A DNA stretch of 64,000 bases from Sphingomicrobium lutaoense (GCF_014195685.1 NZ_JACICF010000001.1:94992-158991); one strand, 5' to 3'. Counted from the first letter of the stretch, positions 8,270-17,646 are shown. Notes: a model not told the origin generated them from the letters alone. Numbers and translations are program-made.

Positions 8270-10012
8270 TCAGGCAATTGCTGCATCTTCGATGTGCATT
8301 TCCGCTGCATTGCCCCCGGTCCACTCGTCGCGCTTGATGGTTCCGGCAAGATAGAAGCGCTGATCGGGACCGGCGGCAAGCATCCCCTGGCCGAGCGGAA
8401 GATCGGCCGCGCGAAAGGCGATTGCCTTGAAACTGCGGCCGTCCTCGCCGATCGCGATGGTGCGCACATGGCCGTTGCCGACGATGCCCGTCTGGTGAAG
8501 GCGCACCGGCCCGACCGCGATGCGCGGTGCCGGCCAACCCGCGCCGAACGGTCCGGCGGCCTCGATTTTGTCGCATAGCTCGCCCGCAACGCCCCCCGGC
8601 GACAACAGGGCGTCGAGAAGCAAGGCGCGCTCGCCCAGCGCCTGTTCGACTACCTCGGCAAGCCGCTGGTCGAGATAGTCGCGCAAGGCCCCGATTCCGC
8701 CGGGCGGCACCGTGACACCGGCGGCCATGGCATGCCCTCCGCCCGCAATGAGGAGCCCTTCATCCTTGGCAGCGAGGACTGCAGCGCCCAGGTCGACGCC
8801 AGAAATCGACCGGCCCGATCCCTTGCCTTTGCCGTCTTCCTCTTCGGCAATGACGAGGGCGGGCCGATGGAACCGCTCTTTCAGACGGCTGGCGACGATC
8901 CCCACCACGCCCGGATGCCATCCGGGCCCCGATACGAGGATGATGCTGGCGGAACCTTGCGATTCGGCCTGGGCCATCGCGGCCTCGGTCACCGCCTGTT
9001 CGATGGCGCGGCGTTCCTCGTTGAGCGAATCGAGCTGCGCGGCGATGGCATCGGCTTCGGCGGGGTCGGTGGTGGTGAGAAGTCGAACGCCCAGATCGGC
9101 CTTGCCGACACGGCCACCGGCATTGATCCGCGGGCCCAGGGCGAAACCGAGATCGCGCGACTGGGGAGCCCGGTTGAGCCGCGCTGCCCGTCCCAGGGCG
9201 ACGAGCCCCATGTTGCGGCCCTGTGCCATGATCTTGAGGCCCTGGGTCACGAACGCACGGTTGAGCGTGCGCAGCTTGGCAACGTCGGCAACCGTGCCGA
9301 GCGCCACCAGGTCGAGCAAGTCGATGATCGGCGGCTCTTCGCGACCCGAAGCGAAAAAACCGCGCGCGCGCAGGACCCTGAGGAGCGCCACGCCGAGCAG
9401 GAAAGCCATGCCGACCGCTGCCAGATGGCCATGGGCCGCGCCTTCCTCGCTTTCGTCGAGACGATTGGGGTTGATCACGCTGTGCGCGACGGGGAGGCGC
9501 GTGGAACATTGATGATGATCGCACACGATCACGTCGAGACCGGCCTGTGCCGCTTCCTCGAGCGCATCGAACGCTTGCGCGCCGCAGTCGACCGTAATCG
9601 CAAGGTCGGCGCCCTGCTCGCGCAGCTTCACCAGCGCGGCGCCCGATGGCCCATATCCCTCCATCAGCCGATCGGGAATGTAGAGCATCGGTTCGTTGCC
9701 CAGTCGGCGCAAGAGCAGCGCCAGCAGGGCCGCCGATGTCGCGCCGTCCACGTCATAATCGCCGAACAGCGCGATCTTCTCGCCTTTTTCCAAGGCATCG
9801 GCGATGCGTTCCGCGGCCTGGTCCATGTCCTTGAACACCGACGGATCGGGAAGGAAATCGCGAATCCGCGGTTCGCGCTGGCGCGGCAGGTCCTGTTCGT
9901 CCACGCCGCGCGCGATCAGCAACTGGTCGACCAGATCGCGCTCGAGACTGCCCGCTCCCGGATGGCGCCAATGCCACGGCTGGCCCTTGAGACTTTTTTC
10001 CACGCTGAACAT
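8270..10012 (-). CDS. recJ: Single-stranded-DNA-specific exonuclease RecJ
   Basis: 580 residues, normal for RecJ. It degrades single-stranded DNA 5' to 3' in recombination and mismatch repair in the cytoplasm. DHH-family metal motifs are present: FGDYDVDGATSAAL near residue 80 and VIVCDHHQCST near 160, with a C-terminal DHHA1 domain containing GGGHAMAAG. The ATG at 10012 overlaps the stop of the upstream PH-domain gene as ATGA, so translation is likely coupled to that membrane-protein gene. tRNA-Glu follows 53 bases downstream. Confidence 0.95.
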   Translation of the reverse strand: MFSVEKSLKGQPWHWRHPGAGSLERDLVDQLLIARGVDEQDLPRQREPRIRDFLPDPSVFKDMDQAAERIADALEKGEKIALFGDYDVDGATSAALLALLLRRLGNEPMLYIPDRLMEGYGPSGAALVKLREQGADLAITVDCGAQAFDALEEAAQAGLDVIVCDHHQCSTRLPVAHSVINPNRLDESEEGAAHGHLAAVGMAFLLGVALLRVLRARGFFASGREEPPIIDLLDLVALGTVADVAKLRTLNRAFVTQGLKIMAQGRNMGLVALGRAARLNRAPQSRDLGFALGPRINAGGRVGKADLGVRLLTTTDPAEADAIAAQLDSLNEERRAIEQAVTEAAMAQAESQGSASIILVSGPGWHPGVVGIVASRLKERFHRPALVIAEEEDGKGKGSGRSISGVDLGAAVLAAKDEGLLIAGGGHAMAAGVTVPPGGIGALRDYLDQRLAEVVEQALGERALLLDALLSPGGVAGELCDKIEAAGPFGAGWPAPRIAVGPVRLHQTGIVGNGHVRTIAIGEDGRSFKAIAFRAADLPLGQGMLAAGPDQRFYLAGTIKRDEWTGGNAAEMHIEDAAIA

Positions 10013-11526
10013 CAGACCGATCCTTCCAGAAGGCGCTGGCGCAAGCGGAAGGCGTCGGCGGTGGCGAGGCCCGATACGCCATGCGCGGAGAAGCCCTTGC
10101 CGCCAGCTACGCCGAGGCGAACCGACGCGATACCGAACCAGCGATCGATGAAATTTCGCCGAAGGTCGGCACTCTGGATTTTCGCGAGCGGGAGGATGAC
10201 GAGGCGCTTCTGCCACCAGCCCGAGCGGATCAGCACGCGGTCGCGATCGACGCGATGCCGCCGCCAGCGCCAATCGAGCAGCGCGCCGATCGAAAGCAGC
10301 GTTGCCGCGCCGATCACCAACAGCCCGCTCCAATGGAAAAAGAGCAGCACGATCCCGCCGATGAACAAAGGCAGGAGCGACAGCAGGCCCTCCATTGCCA
10401 GCGCCGGGCTTGGCCGGTGCCAATCCTCGGCATCTTCGGGAAGCGGGCGCCAATCCATCGCGGCGAGAATCTCTTTCGTCTCGTCGGGACGGGCGAGGGG
10501 AGCAACGACATGGTCGCCGCTATTACCGCTGTCCTGCGCAAGGCTTTGCAGCTTGAGGCTGGTCCATCCGTAGTGACGTTTGACCGGGCCATCGAGATAG
10601 ATGGCGGCTTGCACCCGTTTCAGGGGCAGGACGGTATCGGTAAGGGTCAGCAGCCCGCGCCGCCTGCGGAAGCCGCTCTCGGTCCGGTCGAGCCGGAAAT
10701 TCCATTCGCGTAGCGCCGTGCCGATGATCCCGGTTGCCAATCCGACCAAGACCAGGCTCACGAGGCCCGCGATGACCGCCATGATCTGGTTGGCGAGGAT
10801 GAATATCACCAGCGGATTGTCCGGAGCGAAACTTTCCTGCCAGAAGGTTCGCGAGAAGAAATTGAAATTGGCCACATCGCCCAGCGTCTGCATGAGGCCG
10901 AAGAGCGCGCCCACCACCGCCAGCGAGAAATTGAACATGCCCGCGAGGAAAACCCGCCGTGCGTCCATCGCGAACACTGCGGGCCGTGCCTGCTCGCTTT
11001 CCATTGCCTCGCCCCTGTCCGGTAAGGCGGGCAACGCTGCCGCGCGATGGCGGCGAATGCGGTCGCGCAGTTCGTTGGCCCGGTCGAGCGCGATCGAATC
11101 GATGATCCCGTCCTCTTCGCCCTTGCCGGCGGAAGCCCCGGTCTCGAGCTTCACGCGCGCCAGGCCGAAGACCCGCGCGATGGGATTCTGCTCGATGTTG
11201 ACGTCCTGCACCCGGTCGAAGGGAACCGAACGGTGATTGCGGTTGAGAATGCCGCTGTTCATCACGATCTCGTCTTCCTCCACCAGGAAGGAAAAGCTGA
11301 GATAGCGAAGCAGCGGCTGGATGAAGCCCGACAGGAGGGCAAATCCGATTACCGCGATCGCGATCGTCTGGTTGCCGGAATAGAGAAGAAAGGCCGACGC
11401 CGCGATAGCGCCCCATAGCGATTTGAGAATACCGCCAAGCCCGGTGAGCATGGTGAGCGGATGCAAGCGTTCGGGCGCGGGCATCTCTTCTTCCATGATC
11501 GCCTCGGCAGCTTCGCTCATTGCCAA
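10012..11526 (-). CDS. Bacterial PH-domain (DUF304/YdbT-like) membrane protein
   Basis: 504 residues with several bacterial PH (bPH2) domains alternating with membrane segments. The first two hydrophobic helices are near residues 35-75, followed by a bPH2 domain with NSGILNRNHRSVPFDRVQDVNIEQNP, more helices around 210-290, a second domain with LTDTVLPLKRVQ and a third near the C-terminus with LPLAKIQSADL. This is the YdbT arrangement. The smaller YdbS-like partner gene precedes it and overlaps it by 10 bases. Function in the cell is not established for the family. Confidence 0.85.
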   Translation of the reverse strand: MAMSEAAEAIMEEEMPAPERLHPLTMLTGLGGILKSLWGAIAASAFLLYSGNQTIAIAVIGFALLSGFIQPLLRYLSFSFLVEEDEIVMNSGILNRNHRSVPFDRVQDVNIEQNPIARVFGLARVKLETGASAGKGEEDGIIDSIALDRANELRDRIRRHRAAALPALPDRGEAMESEQARPAVFAMDARRVFLAGMFNFSLAVVGALFGLMQTLGDVANFNFFSRTFWQESFAPDNPLVIFILANQIMAVIAGLVSLVLVGLATGIIGTALREWNFRLDRTESGFRRRRGLLTLTDTVLPLKRVQAAIYLDGPVKRHYGWTSLKLQSLAQDSGNSGDHVVAPLARPDETKEILAAMDWRPLPEDAEDWHRPSPALAMEGLLSLLPLFIGGIVLLFFHWSGLLVIGAATLLSIGALLDWRWRRHRVDRDRVLIRSGWWQKRLVILPLAKIQSADLRRNFIDRWFGIASVRLGVAGGKGFSAHGVSGLATADAFRLRQRLLEGSV

Positions 11527-12062
11527 TCGGTCTTGATGGTGGCGCGGATCGTGTCGCGCATTTCTCCGGCCCGCTCGGGGCTGAGGCCGGGCAGCGTCAC
11601 GATGCTGTTATGCGTCCCCGCGGTATGGACGATGAGGCTGGCCGTCCCGAGCAGCTTGTCGAGCGGGCCGCGCGCCACGTCGATATGCTGGACCCGCACG
11701 AAGGGAACGATCGTATCGACATGGAAAAGCCAGCCGCGAACGATCCGCAGCATCTTTTCACCCAGGAGATAGCCGAGGCGGCGGTAGATGCGCTGCGGGA
11801 CGAAGATGATCGCGGCAAGCCCGACGATGCCCACCACGGCAGTGGCGAGGCCACGGAATGGCTGCCCTTCGAAGGCAAAATTGTCGAGCACCAGCGCCCC
11901 GATGAACAGCGGGATCCAGGTCGCCATCTGGCGCAGGCGCAGCACCCAAGCATAGCTGCGTTCGACCGGGTGCATGCCCTCGGGCAGATGCGGTTGAAGA
12001 GGGTCGCGAAGAACCGCGGGCCGATCGGTTTCGGGCGGCGGTGCCGCCAGGTCTGTGGTCAT
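11517..12062 (-). CDS. PH domain-containing membrane protein (YdbS-like)
   Basis: 181 residues. A polar N-terminus is followed by two membrane helices (about 50-100) and one bPH2 domain with VDTIVPFVRVQHIDVARGPLDK and a TAGTHNSIVTLPGL strand pair, the pattern of YdbS. It starts at 12062 and its stop overlaps the beginning of the YdbT-like gene by 10 bases. The pair is commonly co-encoded, so a membrane complex is likely, although its role is unknown. Confidence 0.85.
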   Translation of the reverse strand: MTTDLAAPPPETDRPAVLRDPLQPHLPEGMHPVERSYAWVLRLRQMATWIPLFIGALVLDNFAFEGQPFRGLATAVVGIVGLAAIIFVPQRIYRRLGYLLGEKMLRIVRGWLFHVDTIVPFVRVQHIDVARGPLDKLLGTASLIVHTAGTHNSIVTLPGLSPERAGEMRDTIRATIKTDWQ

Positions 12063-12130
12063 GCGCTCATCTTACCGAGATGAGCGCCAAACCAAAGCTC
12101 TATTCGATCAACGCACCTTGATAACGAGGA

Positions 12131-13108
12131 TCAGGCGACGCCCTTGCGATGCTCGCCGCGCACATAGCGGACGGTGCCCGAGGAAGCGCGCATGACGATC
12201 GATTCGGTCGTCACCGCGCCGCCGCGAAGCCGCTTCACCCCGTCGAGCAGCGACCCGTCGGTCACGCCCGTAGCCGCGAAGATGCAGTCGCCCTTTGCCA
12301 TGTCGCGAAGGCCGTAGATCCGGTCCAGATCCTCGATCCCGAGCCGCGCGGCGCGGGCCTTTTCGTCATCGTTGCGGAAAACGAGCCGCCCTTCCATCTG
12401 GCCCCCGACGCAGCGAAGCGCCGCAGCGGCAAGAACGCCCTCGGGCGCGCCGCCAGTGCCCAGATAGATGTCGACGCTGGTATCGGGATCGGTGGTGGCG
12501 ATCACGCCCGCCACGTCGCCATCGGGAATGAGCTTGATGCCGCAGCCGAGCGCACGCAGCTCCGCGATGATGTCGGCATGGCGCGGACGGTCGAGCACGC
12601 AGGCGATGATCTCCGAAGGATCGACTTCCTTGGCAGCGGCCAGCGCCTTGATATTGTCGGTGACGCTATTCTTCAGGCTGACCACGCCTTCGGGATAGCC
12701 CGGCCCCACGGCGATCTTTTCCATATAGGTGTCGGGCGCGTTGAGGAGACAGCCCTTCTCGGCAATCGCCAGCACCGCAAGCGCGTTGGCGCCCGCCTTG
12801 GCGGTGATGGTGGTGCCTTCAAGCGGGTCGAGCGCGATGTCGATCTCGGGCGCCTTGTCATCCCCGCAGCCGACCTTTTCACCGATGAACAGCATCGGCG
12901 CCTCGTCGCGTTCGCCTTCGCCGATCACGACGGTGCCGTTCATCCACAATTCGTTGAGCGCGCTGCGCATCGCCTCGACGGCAGCGGCATCGGCGGCTTT
13001 CTCGTCGCCGCGCCCGATGAGCTTCGATGCGCCGATAGCGGCGGCTTCGGTGACGCGCACCATTTCCAGAACGAGAACGCGGTCGAGAACGTGGCTGGGA
13101 TTGGGCAT
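12131..13108 (-). CDS. glpX: Class II fructose-1,6-bisphosphatase
   Basis: 325 residues of the GlpX family. It hydrolyses fructose 1,6-bisphosphate to fructose 6-phosphate in gluconeogenesis, in the cytoplasm. The metal-binding motif LDPLEGTTITA is near residue 91-101, the N-terminal WMNGTVVIGEGERDEAPML segment holds the acidic metal ligands, and DIYLGTGGAPEGVLAAAALRC forms the substrate site. The start is family-typical (MPNPSHVLDRVLVLEMVRVTE). It stands alone, 69 bases before the PH-domain genes. Confidence 0.95.
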   Translation of the reverse strand: MPNPSHVLDRVLVLEMVRVTEAAAIGASKLIGRGDEKAADAAAVEAMRSALNELWMNGTVVIGEGERDEAPMLFIGEKVGCGDDKAPEIDIALDPLEGTTITAKAGANALAVLAIAEKGCLLNAPDTYMEKIAVGPGYPEGVVSLKNSVTDNIKALAAAKEVDPSEIIACVLDRPRHADIIAELRALGCGIKLIPDGDVAGVIATTDPDTSVDIYLGTGGAPEGVLAAAALRCVGGQMEGRLVFRNDDEKARAARLGIEDLDRIYGLRDMAKGDCIFAATGVTDGSLLDGVKRLRGGAVTTESIVMRASSGTVRYVRGEHRKGVA

Positions 13109-13258
13109 GGACGGACGGGCTCCCTGTGCTTGTCGATGGACAGGCGGGATAGGGGGGAGGCGTCAACTTGTCGAGCGCCCCTTTTTATGCGATTCTTGCG
13201 CGAGGTTGCATTCGTGATCGAATGGTCGCGGCAACCGGCCTGAAGGGGGGAAAGGCCG

Positions 13259-13513
13259 ATGCTCAAATTCGTCACCATCGTCTTTGCGACCATCTATGTC
13301 GTCTGCGTCGGGGTCTGGACCGTCGCAAGCCTGCGACTGTTCGGTTTTGCCGACCGGTCGGTGGTCTCCGGCATATTGGAGCCGCTCGGCTGGCCCTGGA
13401 GGAATTGGTTCAAGGAGCAGCTAGGCGATTTTTCGGCCCCGCTGGTCACCTTTGCGGTCCTTCTGCTGATGACCTATCTTGCCAAGCGCAACCTGCGGGG
13501 CACCGCTCGTTAA
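13259..13513 (+). CDS. Small membrane protein, unknown function
   Basis: 84 residues. There is one membrane helix at the N-terminus (LKFVTIVFATIYVVCVGVW) and another near 60-75 (APLVTFAVLLLMTYLA), with a short polar middle. No known domain was recognised. A GGGGGAAAGG site precedes the ATG at 13259. It is 69 bases upstream of a DUF805 membrane protein on the same strand and may be co-transcribed with it. Confidence 0.65.
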   Translation: MLKFVTIVFATIYVVCVGVWTVASLRLFGFADRSVVSGILEPLGWPWRNWFKEQLGDFSAPLVTFAVLLLMTYLAKRNLRGTAR

Positions 13514-13582
13514 AGGGTTGCTTTCTCGGGGCGCTGGGGCCAGTCACGCCGCAGCCGGACAAAAGGAAACACGGGGCGCGAT

Positions 13583-14005
13583 ATGCTGAATGACTATTTT
13601 GGCGAATGGATGAACGGCAAGCTGGGGCGCAAGCGCTTTGCGATCCTCTATGTCGTGCTCGTCGCGGCCATCGTCATCTTCGGCCTTCTCCTGATGAACG
13701 GCATGATCATCCCGATCGAGGAAGGCGGCTCGATGCGCCGTTCGATCAACGAAGCCAGCCCGCTCGTCGCCGGTATCCTGATGATCTTCAGCCTCGCTTT
13801 CTGGATCGCGCTCATCAACATCGTCGGAAAACGCGTGCGCGACATGGGGCTTCCCGGCTGGCTCGGCATCGTCCTATTCCTGGCCGGCGTCGTCGCGGCC
13901 TTCATGACGATCGCCTATGCCTTCGGTCTCGTCATCACCGCGATGGCCATCATCATCGCGCTCGTTCCCACCGGCAAGTTCTCGCGGGACCTGCCCGCCG
14001 CCTAG
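13583..14005 (+). CDS. DUF805 family membrane protein
   Basis: 140 residues with about four hydrophobic segments. The N-terminal GRKRFAILYVVLV segment and the conserved KRVRDMGLPGWLGI loop are hallmarks of DUF805 (YhaH-like) membrane proteins. Their function is unknown. Its TAG stop is shared with the convergent DUF2721 gene through one CTAG at 14002-14005. Confidence 0.82.
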   Translation: MLNDYFGEWMNGKLGRKRFAILYVVLVAAIVIFGLLLMNGMIIPIEEGGSMRRSINEASPLVAGILMIFSLAFWIALINIVGKRVRDMGLPGWLGIVLFLAGVVAAFMTIAYAFGLVITAMAIIIALVPTGKFSRDLPAA

Positions 14006-14469
14006 TCCTCGGCTTCGTGGAACAGCAGGCGTGAAGGCACCCGCACCATGCGGGTCGCCAATCGCGTTTCAACGAGGAAAATCGTGAAGCTCGACCCGAC
14101 CGCGATGATCGCGGCGATGAACAGCAATGCGATGACCGAAGCGAGATCGACCTGGAAGAGCCCGGTCACGAACAGCAGCACCACCAACAGACAGATGAAG
14201 ACCGCGGCGAGAACCGCCATGGTGATCGCCGAATTGACGACGCGGATCCGCCGGTCGAGCAGCCGCGCTTCCTCGACCAGCTGATCATGCTCGGCCCCGC
14301 GTGCTGCGAGAATGACAGGCTCCATCGCCCGCGCGCGATCGACGATCCGGGCAAGGCGGCCCGCGCAGACATTGAGAAAGCCCCCGATGGCCACCAGCAG
14401 GAACACCGGCGCCACGGCAAGCTCGATAACCGAAGCGATGGCATCGGCGCTGGGCGGAGCAAGTAGCAT
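14002..14469 (-). CDS. DUF2721 family membrane protein
   Basis: 155 residues. A first helix (about 12-32) precedes an amphipathic cytoplasmic stretch with ARLARIVDRARAMEP, typical of DUF2721, then two further helices (about 80-130) and a short basic tail. Function is unknown. The stop codon is on the same CTAG as the stop of the convergent DUF805 gene. It lies 33 bases downstream of the L,D-transpeptidase gene on the same strand, so the two may be co-transcribed. Confidence 0.82.
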   Translation of the reverse strand: MLLAPPSADAIASVIELAVAPVFLLVAIGGFLNVCAGRLARIVDRARAMEPVILAARGAEHDQLVEEARLLDRRIRVVNSAITMAVLAAVFICLLVVLLFVTGLFQVDLASVIALLFIAAIIAVGSSFTIFLVETRLATRMVRVPSRLLFHEAED

Positions 14470-14502
14470 GAACCGGCAAATGCCAGAGCCCGGCGCGCTC
14501 GC

Positions 14503-15090
14503 CTAGCCCTCGACGATCACTTCATCGCCGATGCTGGTGAGAGCGAAAAGCTTGGCCGCATAGGGTTCGGGCAGGCGGATGCAGCCATGGCTGGCAGGCT
14601 TGCCCGGATTATGACCACCGTGCAGCCCGATGCCGAACCGGTCCATCCGCTGGAAATAGGGCATCGGCGCATTGTCATATTTGCGGCTGCGATAGCGCTT
14701 GTGCTTGGTCAGGATCGGCCAGAAACCCAGCTGCGTTTCCTTGCCCGCCTTGCCGGTCGAGACCGAGGCCGCACCCACCAGCACATCGCCCTTCCATGCG
14801 TAGGTCATCTGCTCCTTGAGATCGACGATGACCTTGACCTCGCCCTCTTCGGGAACGCTATCGACCCAATGCCATTCGTTGGGGCCAACTTCGGTGACGC
14901 CGAAAGTCTCGACCATCGCTTCATGAGAGCGGGGCGCATGGCCGTGGCTCCAGCGATAGCCCTCGGGCATGACGAAGCCGCGCGGTTCCTCGACCGCTTC
15001 GACCACGGGCGGCGGCGCGGGCGTGGTCGAACAGGCTGCCAGCCCCAGTGCGACGAGGCCGATTGGCAGGATGTGACGCAGCTTCTTCAT
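14503..15090 (-). CDS. L,D-transpeptidase lipoprotein (YkuD domain)
   Basis: 195 residues. A type II signal ends in LGLAAC at about residues 16-21, so it is likely a lipoprotein facing the periplasm. The YkuD catalytic domain covers roughly residues 87-193 and carries the motif HGGHN...SHGCIRL with the nucleophile Cys170 and His168. Such enzymes cross-link peptidoglycan (3-3 bonds) or attach proteins to it. There is no LysM or other binding domain. The gene lies downstream of the TRIC-type channel gene on the same strand with 151 bases between them. Confidence 0.92.
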   Translation of the reverse strand: MKKLRHILPIGLVALGLAACSTTPAPPPVVEAVEEPRGFVMPEGYRWSHGHAPRSHEAMVETFGVTEVGPNEWHWVDSVPEEGEVKVIVDLKEQMTYAWKGDVLVGAASVSTGKAGKETQLGFWPILTKHKRYRSRKYDNAPMPYFQRMDRFGIGLHGGHNPGKPASHGCIRLPEPYAAKLFALTSIGDEVIVEG

Positions 15091-15180
15091 GTCTTCGGTC
15101 CGTTCGAGATTGCCCGTTCGCCTTACCCCAGCAGCGGCGATCCCGCGCCTCGCAGGTCAACGGGATGACCGCCACTGCTA

Positions 15181-15216
15181 ACCAATCGCCGTTAACATCG
15201 GCGAAGTGGGATTGGT
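15181..15216. repeat. Nested inverted repeat downstream of the TRIC-type gene
   Basis: ACCAATC at 15181-15187 and GATTGGT at 15210-15216 are perfect inverted arms. Within them TCGCCG and CGGCGA form a tighter 6-bp stem around TTAACAT. The element is 26 bases past the stop at 15242 and about 90 bases before the L,D-transpeptidase start. It has no clear T-tract, so it may be a Rho-dependent or processing hairpin, or an operator. Confidence 0.5.
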
Positions 15217-15241
15217 AAAGAGAGGGTGAACGGGGCCGAAA

Positions 15242-15862
15242 CTATCCCTGGTAGCTCGGCAGGCTCAGGCCCTTGGCGATCGCGGCTCCGCGCAGGGCAA
15301 AGCCCGCCAGTCCGGCAATCAGCGCGGCAAGCAGCACGGGCATTCCGAAAATCGCCATCCCCACGAACAGCCCCGCGGCTAGCGCGGCGGCGGTGACATA
15401 AAGCTCGGGACGCATGAGGATCGACGGTTCTCCGGCAAGGACGTCGCGGATGATCCCCCCGACGCAGGCTGTCAGCACGCCCATCGCAAAGGCCGGGACC
15501 GGCGCCACGCCATAGCGAAGCGCCTTGTTCGCGCCATAGACCGCATAGGCGGCAAGTCCGACCGCATCGAACCAGAGCAAGGCCTTTTCGGCCGCGCGCG
15601 CCTTGGTGAACAGCCACACCAGCAACGCTGCGGAAAGGCATACGAGCAGCGTCATGTTGTGATTGACCCAGAAAACCGGCGCGCCGATCAGCAAGTCGCG
15701 CAATGTCCCGCCGCCGACCCCCGTGACGACCGCGAAAAAGATGAAGGTGACCAGCGTCTGGCGCTTTTCGGCGGCCACCAATGCGCCCGAAACGGCAAAC
15801 ACGGCGATGCCCACATAATCGAGGGCAACCAGCGGGCCGGGCGGGATGATATCGGGGGTCAT
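15242..15862 (-). CDS. Trimeric intracellular cation (TRIC/UPF0126) family protein
   Basis: 206 residues with seven hydrophobic segments, the length and topology of bacterial TRIC channels. The internal repeat typical of UPF0126 is visible: AVTGVGGGTLRDLLIG near residue 50 and ACVGGIIRDVLAGE near residue 135. Structurally known bacterial members form homotrimeric K+-permeable channels in the inner membrane; the ion carried here is inferred. The ATG at 15862 aligns with the family start. phaC lies in the opposite direction 55 bases away. Confidence 0.88.
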   Translation of the reverse strand: MTPDIIPPGPLVALDYVGIAVFAVSGALVAAEKRQTLVTFIFFAVVTGVGGGTLRDLLIGAPVFWVNHNMTLLVCLSAALLVWLFTKARAAEKALLWFDAVGLAAYAVYGANKALRYGVAPVPAFAMGVLTACVGGIIRDVLAGEPSILMRPELYVTAAALAAGLFVGMAIFGMPVLLAALIAGLAGFALRGAAIAKGLSLPSYQG

Positions 15863-15917
15863 GCGGCTGTCATGCCGATCATCGCCAAAGGGCGCAATGG
15901 GCGCTATGACCCTCGGC

Positions 15918-17639
15918 ATGACGGATGATCGCGATTGGCAGGATTGGGCAGCGGTCGTGGGCCGCACCCAGGAAATGTGGATGAAAGCCTGGGCCGAGAG
16001 CCTTGGCGAAGGAGCGACGAAGCCGGGCCTCGGCGTCACGCCGCCGACCGGAGACCGGCCCATGGGTCCCGACCCTTCTCAATGGATGGAAGCAGGAGTG
16101 CAGGCCTGGACGAAGGGCATGGATGCCTGGAGCCGGATGATGCGGCAGATGGAACAGGCCGGCCAGGCGGCGGACCGTCGCTTTTCCGCCGAGGAATGGT
16201 CCGAAAATCCGGTCTTCGAGGGAATGAAGCAGGCCTATCTCGGCTGGTCGTCGAAAATGATGGAAACGGTCGAGACGATCGAGGGGCTCGACGAGGATGC
16301 GCGCGAGAAATTGCGTTTCGCTACGCGCGAATTCGTCGATGCGATGAGCCCGGCCAATTTTGCCCTCACCAATCCGCAGGTGCTCAGGAAAGCGGCCGAG
16401 ACCGGCGGCGAAAGCGTTGCGGCGGGGATGAAGAACTTCTTCGGCGATCTCGCGCGCGGGCAGATGACGCAAAGCCCCGAAGGCGCATTCGAATTGGGCA
16501 AGGACCTCGCGACCACGCCCGGCAAGGTGATCTTCGAAACCCCGCTATACCAATTGATCCAATATGCGCCCACGACCGACAAGGTCCTCGAAACGCCGCT
16601 GGTCATCTTTCCGCCTTGGATCAACCGCTTCTACATCCTCGACCTCACCCCCGAAAAAAGCTTCGTCCGATGGGCGATCGACCAGGGCCTGACCCTTTTC
16701 ATGGTCAGCTGGAGATCGGCCGACGAGACGATCGCAGACATCGAGATGGACGATTATGTAGGCGCGCAGATCGAAGCGATCGAGGTCGTTCGGGACCTCC
16801 TCGGTGTCGAGAAGGTCCACACCATCGGCTATTGTGTCGCGGGCACCGTGCTGGCGATGACGCTGGCCGCCCTCGCTGCCCGCAAGGAGGATGAGCGCGT
16901 CGCCAGCGCGACATTCTTCACCGCACAGGTCGACTTCAGCGATGCCGGCGAACTGACCGCTTTCGTCAGCGACGAGACCATGCATACGCTCGAACAGCTT
17001 ACGGCGGAAACGGGCGTGCTCGACGGACGCGTGCTCGCGGCGACCTTCAACCTGCTTCGCGGGCGCGATCTTGTCTGGAACTATGTGGTCAACAATTACC
17101 TGCTGGGGCAGGAGCCGCGACCCTTCGACCTTCTCCACTGGAATGGTGATGTCACCAACCTGCCGGGCAAATGGCATCGCGATTATCTGGAACGGCTCTA
17201 TCGCCAGAATCTGATGGTGGAGCCGGGGGCGATCAGCGTTCTGGGCCAGCCGGTCGATCTCACCAATATCCGGACGCCCGCTTATGTGCAGGCAGGCGAA
17301 ATGGACCATATCGCACCGCCGCAAAGCGTGTGGAAGATCATGGAGCATCTTTCGGGGCCCAAACGCTTCGTGCTGGCGGGGTCGGGCCATATCGCGGGTG
17401 TGGTCAATCCGCCGAGCGCGGGCAAATATCACTATTCGGTGTGCGAAAAGGATGTCGATAGCCTCGAAGGCTTCAAGTCTGCCGCCACCCGCCATGATGG
17501 AAGCTGGTGGCCCGACTGGATCAGCTGGATCCGCGACCTGGATGACAAGACGGTCAAGCCCGATGGCGCGAGGCAGCCGGGCAAGGGCAAGCTAAAGCCG
17601 ATCGAGGATGCGCCAGGCCGCTATGTGAAGACGCGCTAG
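15918..17639 (+). CDS. phaC: Class I poly(3-hydroxyalkanoate) synthase
   Basis: 573 residues from the ATG at 15918; an in-frame ATG at 15906 would add four. It polymerises 3-hydroxyacyl-CoA into PHA on the granule surface. The N-terminal PhaC domain covers about residues 90-260, and the alpha/beta hydrolase core follows. The modified lipase box IGYCVAGT holds the nucleophile Cys near residue 305. The Asp is in QAGEMDHIAPPQ and the His in GSGHIAGVVNPP. No phaA, phaB or phaE is adjacent; a phasin gene lies 6 kb away. The long acidic N-terminal extension is usual for class I. Confidence 0.95.
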   Translation: MTDDRDWQDWAAVVGRTQEMWMKAWAESLGEGATKPGLGVTPPTGDRPMGPDPSQWMEAGVQAWTKGMDAWSRMMRQMEQAGQAADRRFSAEEWSENPVFEGMKQAYLGWSSKMMETVETIEGLDEDAREKLRFATREFVDAMSPANFALTNPQVLRKAAETGGESVAAGMKNFFGDLARGQMTQSPEGAFELGKDLATTPGKVIFETPLYQLIQYAPTTDKVLETPLVIFPPWINRFYILDLTPEKSFVRWAIDQGLTLFMVSWRSADETIADIEMDDYVGAQIEAIEVVRDLLGVEKVHTIGYCVAGTVLAMTLAALAARKEDERVASATFFTAQVDFSDAGELTAFVSDETMHTLEQLTAETGVLDGRVLAATFNLLRGRDLVWNYVVNNYLLGQEPRPFDLLHWNGDVTNLPGKWHRDYLERLYRQNLMVEPGAISVLGQPVDLTNIRTPAYVQAGEMDHIAPPQSVWKIMEHLSGPKRFVLAGSGHIAGVVNPPSAGKYHYSVCEKDVDSLEGFKSAATRHDGSWWPDWISWIRDLDDKTVKPDGARQPGKGKLKPIEDAPGRYVKTR

Positions 17640-17646
17640 CGCAAGG

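Noticed and set aside
8732-10573. A 613-codon open frame on the plus strand over recJ
   Set aside because: It is antisense to recJ, whose DHH motifs are intact. In high-GC DNA the opposite strand is often open; the translation is low-complexity and matches no family.
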